The notes under the pieces: model-generated
Told to the model about the DNA's origin: nothing
Database searches by the model: none
Seen by the model: only the letters and a program-made list of their open reading frames with translations
Shown: in pieces, positions 13,796-17,376 of the stretch
Layout: every line of letters begins with the position of its first letter
How positions within the stretch are numbered: the stretch's first letter is position 1
From: Armatimonadota bacterium
GTDB lineage: Bacteria > Armatimonadota > HRBIN16
DNA length: 17,376 bases
NCBI GenBank assembly: GCA_028275265.1
Contig: JAPWUZ010000020.1
Location: 1-17,376, forward strand
Direction: 5' to 3'
Made by a program: the position numbers and the translations under genes

Positions 13796-15895
13796 TTACC
13801 GCCTGCACCGCGCCAGCCACTTCCGCCACACTTCGGCGTCGCCGAGCATCTTAATGAACACGCCACCCACCACCGACCGCGCCTGAAAGCCCACCTGTTT
13901 GGCATCATGCGTCCAGTACCAGTCGGTAAGGGGCACCCGGCTGGGCGTCTCGTTCATCCACCGCCACACGGCGTCCATAAACAGATTGAAATCCTCGCTC
14001 GATTCCGCCAGTGTGGCCGTCCACACCGTCCAGTCCAGTTTGGTATACTGGCTTCGGTTGTCCAGCGGCAACCCGTATGGATTCATCTTCGTTTTATAAT
14101 ACGCAATCTCTTTGCGGGCGACTTCCTTCGGGAAGAGGTTCAGACCCAGCAGCTGGTCCCATACGAGGTTGTATTTCTGGCTCCATGTGCCGGGTTTATC
14201 GAAGGCGAGGCGGTAATGGTCGCCATCGTCCGCCATGCGCATCCAGTGCTGCGCCATCTCCCGGGCGAGGCGGTCATACTCTTCGGCTTGGGCGGTATCA
14301 CCCACCATACGACACAGCATCGCATAACCACCCAGAGCCAGTATCGCTTTCAGCGACAGGTTAGTGTTATGCGCCAGATGACCGGCGAAGTCGTCGGTAC
14401 AGAGCTGGTTTTCGGGGTCCAGCCCCTTTTCGCGCAGGTATTCTGCCCACTGCGTCAGCAGGCTCCAGTACCTCTTTGCATAGTCCGCGTTGCCTTCTGC
14501 CTTCGCCAGTGCGGCGACCATCAACAGCATATTCCCGCATTCTTCGACGGGCATCTGGTTCTCTTCGGAGCGTTCTCCGCCGCCGTAGACCTGTCCGTTC
14601 GCCTTGGGGTAAGTTCCCAGGTCGTGCGGGGCGAAGGGGAACTTCCAGCGCGGCGAGCGGGCGTAGTCCAGCACGGGCGTGAGCATTCCCTTCAACAACT
14701 CGGGGTTAAACAACAGGAAGAAGGGCGAAGAGGGATAGGTCACATCCACCGTGGCGATACAGCCGTTGCTGAAGTTCTCTTTGGAAAAGAATAACGGCGT
14801 GCCGTCAAAATCCGCAACCAGTTTGTGCGCGGCGAGACATTGCCGGTATGCGAGCGTACACAGGTCGGCGTATTTCTCACCGCCCACCTTTTTCAGGTCT
14901 GCCAGCAGTTCCGCATCGAATCGGGCGCACTCCTCCTGCAGCTGGGGCAAATCCTGCTCTGCCTGCCGGAGCAGGTCGTCTATCTCCGTTCCCGCCCTCC
15001 GCCAGTACGGGCGCAGCTTGCGGTAGAAGTACTCGATGGAGAAGAGGTCATCATAGGCGATGAGCAGGTGTCGCGAAACGGGTTGCTCTCCCACGGTTCC
15101 CAGATGGAGCGCACACGCCAGCACAATCCAGTCGTCATGCGCGGCGCGGGGCATGCGGAGGTCATCCGAATCGGGTAGCGTGCCGTTTTGCGCGAAGGCG
15201 TTACGCGCCAGATGCTCCGGGGCGAGGATGGTCTCATCTCCCGCCTGCCGGGGTATCGCCAGATACAGGTATCCCCAGTCGATGCGCAGGTTGTCTCCCG
15301 ATTTCTCGAGGATAGGTTGCTGCTGCGTGCCCACGCGCAAAACATCCATGCCTCCGAGCCGGTACCGTGACCAGACCACCTTTTGGTCGGTAGTGTTTAC
15401 CGCCCACTCCGCGGAGGCGTCCAGATAGAGTGAAACTTCATGCCGTTTGCCATCGGTGGCGCGTGCCTGCCACAGGATGTAGGTGACCGGACGCGACAGT
15501 ATGTCCAGATTGTAGGGGAGGGCGGGGGTGAGGAAAGTCATCCGCAGCTCGACACCGTCCGCTTCGAACGTGTACACGGTGCGAGTGGGTAACACCTGCA
15601 ATCGCACTTGCCGCATAGCGGGAACCGACTCAGGGCGCACGCCCATGAAGCGATAGGGCTTGCCGTCTATTCGCACCATACCACACAGCGCATGGTTTGC
15701 ACCCGTCCAGTGTTTGCTCCAGCCATCCGTCAGACGGTCGGCAAAACTCCACGTGCTAAAGTAAGGGTCGTGGGTAACCAGCGGGACAGATGGCGGGCGC
15801 AGCGCGCTTCCCGGATGGTTGCCGTTGTCTGCTGCCACTGCAGCGGCAAAGATACATACCACCAGCCCCACCAAAAATACCTCTACCGGATACAA
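13796..15895 (-). CDS. Secreted GtaA-type (DUF4965/DUF1793) glutaminase-like protein
   Basis: About 699 residues. The start is uncertain: a TTG at 15895 follows GGAGG by 6 bases and gives a normal signal peptide (MYPVEVFLVGLVVCIFAAAVA), whereas the ATG at 15940 has no such site and overlaps the previous gene by 17 bases; TTG is preferred. The N-terminal half (PPSVPLVTHDPYFSTWSFAD, HALCGMVRIDGKPYRFMG) is the beta-sandwich part. The second half (about 330-690; CIATVDVTYPSSPFFLLFNP, APHDLGTYPKANGQ, MPVEECGNMLLMVAALAKA, SLKAILALGGYAML) is the alpha-helical barrel of the DUF4965/DUF1793 proteins, named after the fungal glutaminase GtaA. Bacterial members often sit with sugar-degrading genes, and their true substrate is not established. 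It sits between a lipoprotein gene and the LptA-like gene. Confidence 0.85.
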   Translation of the reverse strand: MYPVEVFLVGLVVCIFAAAVAADNGNHPGSALRPPSVPLVTHDPYFSTWSFADRLTDGWSKHWTGANHALCGMVRIDGKPYRFMGVRPESVPAMRQVRLQVLPTRTVYTFEADGVELRMTFLTPALPYNLDILSRPVTYILWQARATDGKRHEVSLYLDASAEWAVNTTDQKVVWSRYRLGGMDVLRVGTQQQPILEKSGDNLRIDWGYLYLAIPRQAGDETILAPEHLARNAFAQNGTLPDSDDLRMPRAAHDDWIVLACALHLGTVGEQPVSRHLLIAYDDLFSIEYFYRKLRPYWRRAGTEIDDLLRQAEQDLPQLQEECARFDAELLADLKKVGGEKYADLCTLAYRQCLAAHKLVADFDGTPLFFSKENFSNGCIATVDVTYPSSPFFLLFNPELLKGMLTPVLDYARSPRWKFPFAPHDLGTYPKANGQVYGGGERSEENQMPVEECGNMLLMVAALAKAEGNADYAKRYWSLLTQWAEYLREKGLDPENQLCTDDFAGHLAHNTNLSLKAILALGGYAMLCRMVGDTAQAEEYDRLAREMAQHWMRMADDGDHYRLAFDKPGTWSQKYNLVWDQLLGLNLFPKEVARKEIAYYKTKMNPYGLPLDNRSQYTKLDWTVWTATLAESSEDFNLFMDAVWRWMNETPSRVPLTDWYWTHDAKQVGFQARSVVGGVFIKMLGDAEVWRKWLARCRR

Positions 15896-15906
15896 CCGCC
15901 TCCTCC
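15896..15906 (-). promoter_or_regulatory. Ribosome binding site supporting a TTG start
   Basis: On the minus strand GGAGGAGGCGG lies directly before the TTG at 15895, with the first GGAGG 6 bases from it. It lies inside the longer reading frame from the ATG at 15940 and argues for the TTG start of the GtaA-like gene. Confidence 0.55.
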
Positions 15907-15923
15907 TCTCTGAACCTGGGCGT

Positions 15924-16376
15924 TTATGGGCAGATGTCATGAGGTGGTGGTGGTGGCGTGCCCTGCGAGTAGACGGTCACAACACCGATGTCGATAACAT
16001 TCCCTGCTGGCGCAGGCAAGTTTATCGAACAGCCCTGTATGTTGCGCCCAGCGTAGCCAACAACTTCGTAGTACTCGTTCGCGCGATTGCTGACGTCCAC
16101 CTTAAATTCGGTGGGCGCTGTACCACTTCCAACGTCAATGGTGAACCTGCCATCGCTGCCGCTAAGGGCACTGAGGTTATTGGGCAGTACGATGATGCGG
16201 ATACCGGAGACCGCCCGTCCCTGTTCGTCCAGCACCGTCCCCTGCACCCGCAATCCGGTCGGCGGAGTAACGCCCGTTCCCGTGCCCCCACCGCCACAGC
16301 CGTTGAGCGTTGCCATCGCTGCCAGCGCCAGCGCGCCCATCGCTACCAGCGCGGCAATCAAGCGAAACGAGTTCAT
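15924..16376 (-). CDS. Small lipoprotein with carboxypeptidase-regulatory-like domain
   Basis: A 150-residue protein. A signal sequence (RLIAALVAMGALALAAMATLNGC) ends in the lipobox LNGC with the lipidated cysteine at about residue 27, followed by glycines and a proline/threonine linker. Residues about 43-90 (LRVQGTVLDEQGRAVSGIRIIV, GSDGRFTID) match the carboxypeptidase regulatory-like beta-sandwich used in many surface proteins. The tail is proline-rich (PPPPPHD). The ATG at 16376 is used; a TTG five codons upstream (16391) is possible because GGGAGG lies about 10 bases before it. It probably sits on the outer membrane or in the periplasm. It is followed by the GtaA-like gene and preceded by another lipoprotein gene with similar design. 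Confidence 0.78.
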   Translation of the reverse strand: MNSFRLIAALVAMGALALAAMATLNGCGGGGTGTGVTPPTGLRVQGTVLDEQGRAVSGIRIIVLPNNLSALSGSDGRFTIDVGSGTAPTEFKVDVSNRANEYYEVVGYAGRNIQGCSINLPAPAGNVIDIGVVTVYSQGTPPPPPHDICP

Positions 16377-16488
16377 CGTTCCCTGTCGCAAAGCCTGTTC
16401 CTCCCTTTATTCTCTCGCAAGTTCTGAGCCAAACGCCCTTTCTTTCTTGCGACGTGACTCACCCGGATTCCTGCTGCGCCGCACCCTT

Positions 16489-17376
16489 TTAGCGGGTGAG
16501 ATTCACGTTCACCGTTAACGGTTGATTCTGCGCAGTGAGAGTGACCTCCTGCTGCACGGTGATATATCCCGATTTGGACACGCGCAGGGTGTAACGCCCC
16601 AACGGCACCCAGAAGCGGAACTCGCCCGACGCCTGCGTGATGACCGCACTGTCCACCTGCGTTTGCGTATCGGCATCCAGCAGCACCACACTTGCGCCCA
16701 CCGGCGAATCCGGCGACGGCACGCTTACCGTGCCGCGCAAATTATAGGGACCCCCAGGTGGTTCGTTGCCCACCGGCGGTGCGACGCGGATTTCGCCAAG
16801 GTCGTTGTCGCCGGGAGCCAGCGGCGGGTCGATGGCGAATACCTTTTTCTCAAAACCGGTCGCCTCGACGGTTCCTTTGTCGGTCTGCGCCACGAGCCGT
16901 TCGAAGACGAAGTTGCCCGCGTTGTTCGTCAATGTGCTGAACGCGCCGATGGTCACCTTCGCGCCGGCCACCGGCTGACCCGTCTCCGCCGAGACCACCT
17001 TCCCCGTTGCCCTCGCAATGCCCGTGTTGGGACCGATAAATACCTCACCGATGTAGACAGTGCCGCTGCCGGGCAGAGGCGGCAGAGGAAAGGTTACCGC
17101 TGTGTCGGATGAGCCCGGTGGAGGACCTACCGTGCCCTCGGCGGTGTCGGATGGCACACCCGTGACTTCAAAGTTGTAATCCTGTCCATCGCTGTTCTGC
17201 TGCAGGCCGGTAACCTGAACCGTTTTGCCTGCGATGGTGACCGTGGTGCCAGGGTCGGGCAGTCCGCGCGTATCCGAGCGTTTCACCAGTCCCTGTATGG
17301 TAACTGCACCGCCTCCTCCACCACCTCCGCCGCCACACGCGGCGAACCACGTTCCCAGAAGCACTGCAAGAATGGC
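16489..17376 (-). CDS. Lipoprotein with repeated carboxypeptidase-regulatory-like domains (5' truncated)
   Basis: The frame is open to the window edge, so the start lies beyond 17376; 295 residues are visible. The visible N terminus (AILAVLLGTWFAAC) is the end of a lipoprotein signal with lipobox FAAC, followed by nine glycines as a flexible tether. Three beta-rich repeats follow: about 25-105 (VTIQGLVKRSDTRGLPDPGTTV), 115-170 (RATGKVVSAETGQPVAGAKV, NNAGNFVFERL) and 205-290 (YNLRGTVSVPSPDSPVGASV, SGEFRFWVPLGRYTLRVSKS). These resemble carboxypeptidase-regulatory/PEGA-like domains that often bind polymers or form stalks. The in-frame GTG at 17364 is not the real start. It is the first visible gene of the long minus-strand run; a 112-base gap follows, with only a weak TCGCAAG/CTTGCGA inverted repeat. 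Confidence 0.8.
   Translation of the reverse strand, partial: AILAVLLGTWFAACGGGGGGGGGAVTIQGLVKRSDTRGLPDPGTTVTIAGKTVQVTGLQQNSDGQDYNFEVTGVPSDTAEGTVGPPPGSSDTAVTFPLPPLPGSGTVYIGEVFIGPNTGIARATGKVVSAETGQPVAGAKVTIGAFSTLTNNAGNFVFERLVAQTDKGTVEATGFEKKVFAIDPPLAPGDNDLGEIRVAPPVGNEPPGGPYNLRGTVSVPSPDSPVGASVVLLDADTQTQVDSAVITQASGEFRFWVPLGRYTLRVSKSGYITVQQEVTLTAQNQPLTVNVNLTR

Noticed and set aside
13709..14794. Plus-strand 361-codon frame opposite the GtaA-like gene
   Set aside because: Shadow of a recognisable protein family on the other strand, without domain or ribosome binding site support.
15941..15957. GGT/GGC triplet tract resembling a simple-sequence repeat or tag
   Set aside because: It encodes the proline-rich end of the small lipoprotein on the minus strand; too short and irregular to be a phase-variable repeat.
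16414..16464. TCGCAAG/CTTGCGA inverted repeat upstream of the small lipoprotein gene
   Set aside because: Seven-base arms with a loop of about 24 bases and no T-run or promoter in register; could be chance.

Overview
The window reads as a GC-rich chromosomal segment of a diderm (outer-membrane) bacterium that degrades plant polysaccharides. Outer-membrane biology is shown by an LptC/LptA-like lipopolysaccharide-transport protein, two signal-peptidase-II type lipoproteins and a set of CsgG/FlgT/LPP20-like periplasmic proteins. Polymer degradation is shown by a GH10 xylanase, a large secreted clan GH-A hydrolase with an embedded carbohydrate-binding module, and a secreted GtaA/DUF4965-type protein. 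The mixture, including S-layer-homology-like segments fused to CsgG-like domains, would suit Armatimonadota or a related lineage. That placement is inference: no marker gene fixes it.

Layout. (1) 1-1732: the 3' end of an unrecognised, possibly beta-helix, protein (+) converges on a GH10 xylanase (-), with a perfect hairpin between them. (2) 1733-2148: gene-free; it holds a 193-bp imperfect palindrome (MITE-like) and then a near-consensus sigma-70 promoter. (3) 2149-6571 (+): a four-gene unit encoding two CsgG-like proteins with SLH-like segments, a FlgT-like protein and an LPP20/FlgP-like protein. All four have export signals. A strong promoter precedes the unit and a 14-bp perfect hairpin closes it. 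The second and fourth proteins share a C-terminal domain I cannot name. No flagellar gene is visible. (4) 6631-10404 (-): a short run of a membrane J-domain protein, a zinc-ribbon membrane protein and the secreted glycoside hydrolase, with a plausible promoter in front. (5) 10653-17376 (-): a closely spaced run of two carboxypeptidase-regulatory-like lipoproteins, the GtaA-like protein, the LptC/LptA-like protein, a catalytically degenerate PTS Enzyme I-like protein and a ferritin, followed by a hairpin.

The most interesting part is the + strand four-gene envelope unit. In Vibrio, FlgO, FlgP (LPP20 family) and FlgT build rings around the flagellar motor. Here similar parts are joined to SLH-like segments with no motility gene in view, which suggests an outer-membrane or cell-wall-bound complex. 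The second is the Enzyme I-like pseudoenzyme between the LPS-transport and ferritin genes. No tRNA, rRNA, CRISPR array, transposase or phage gene was seen.
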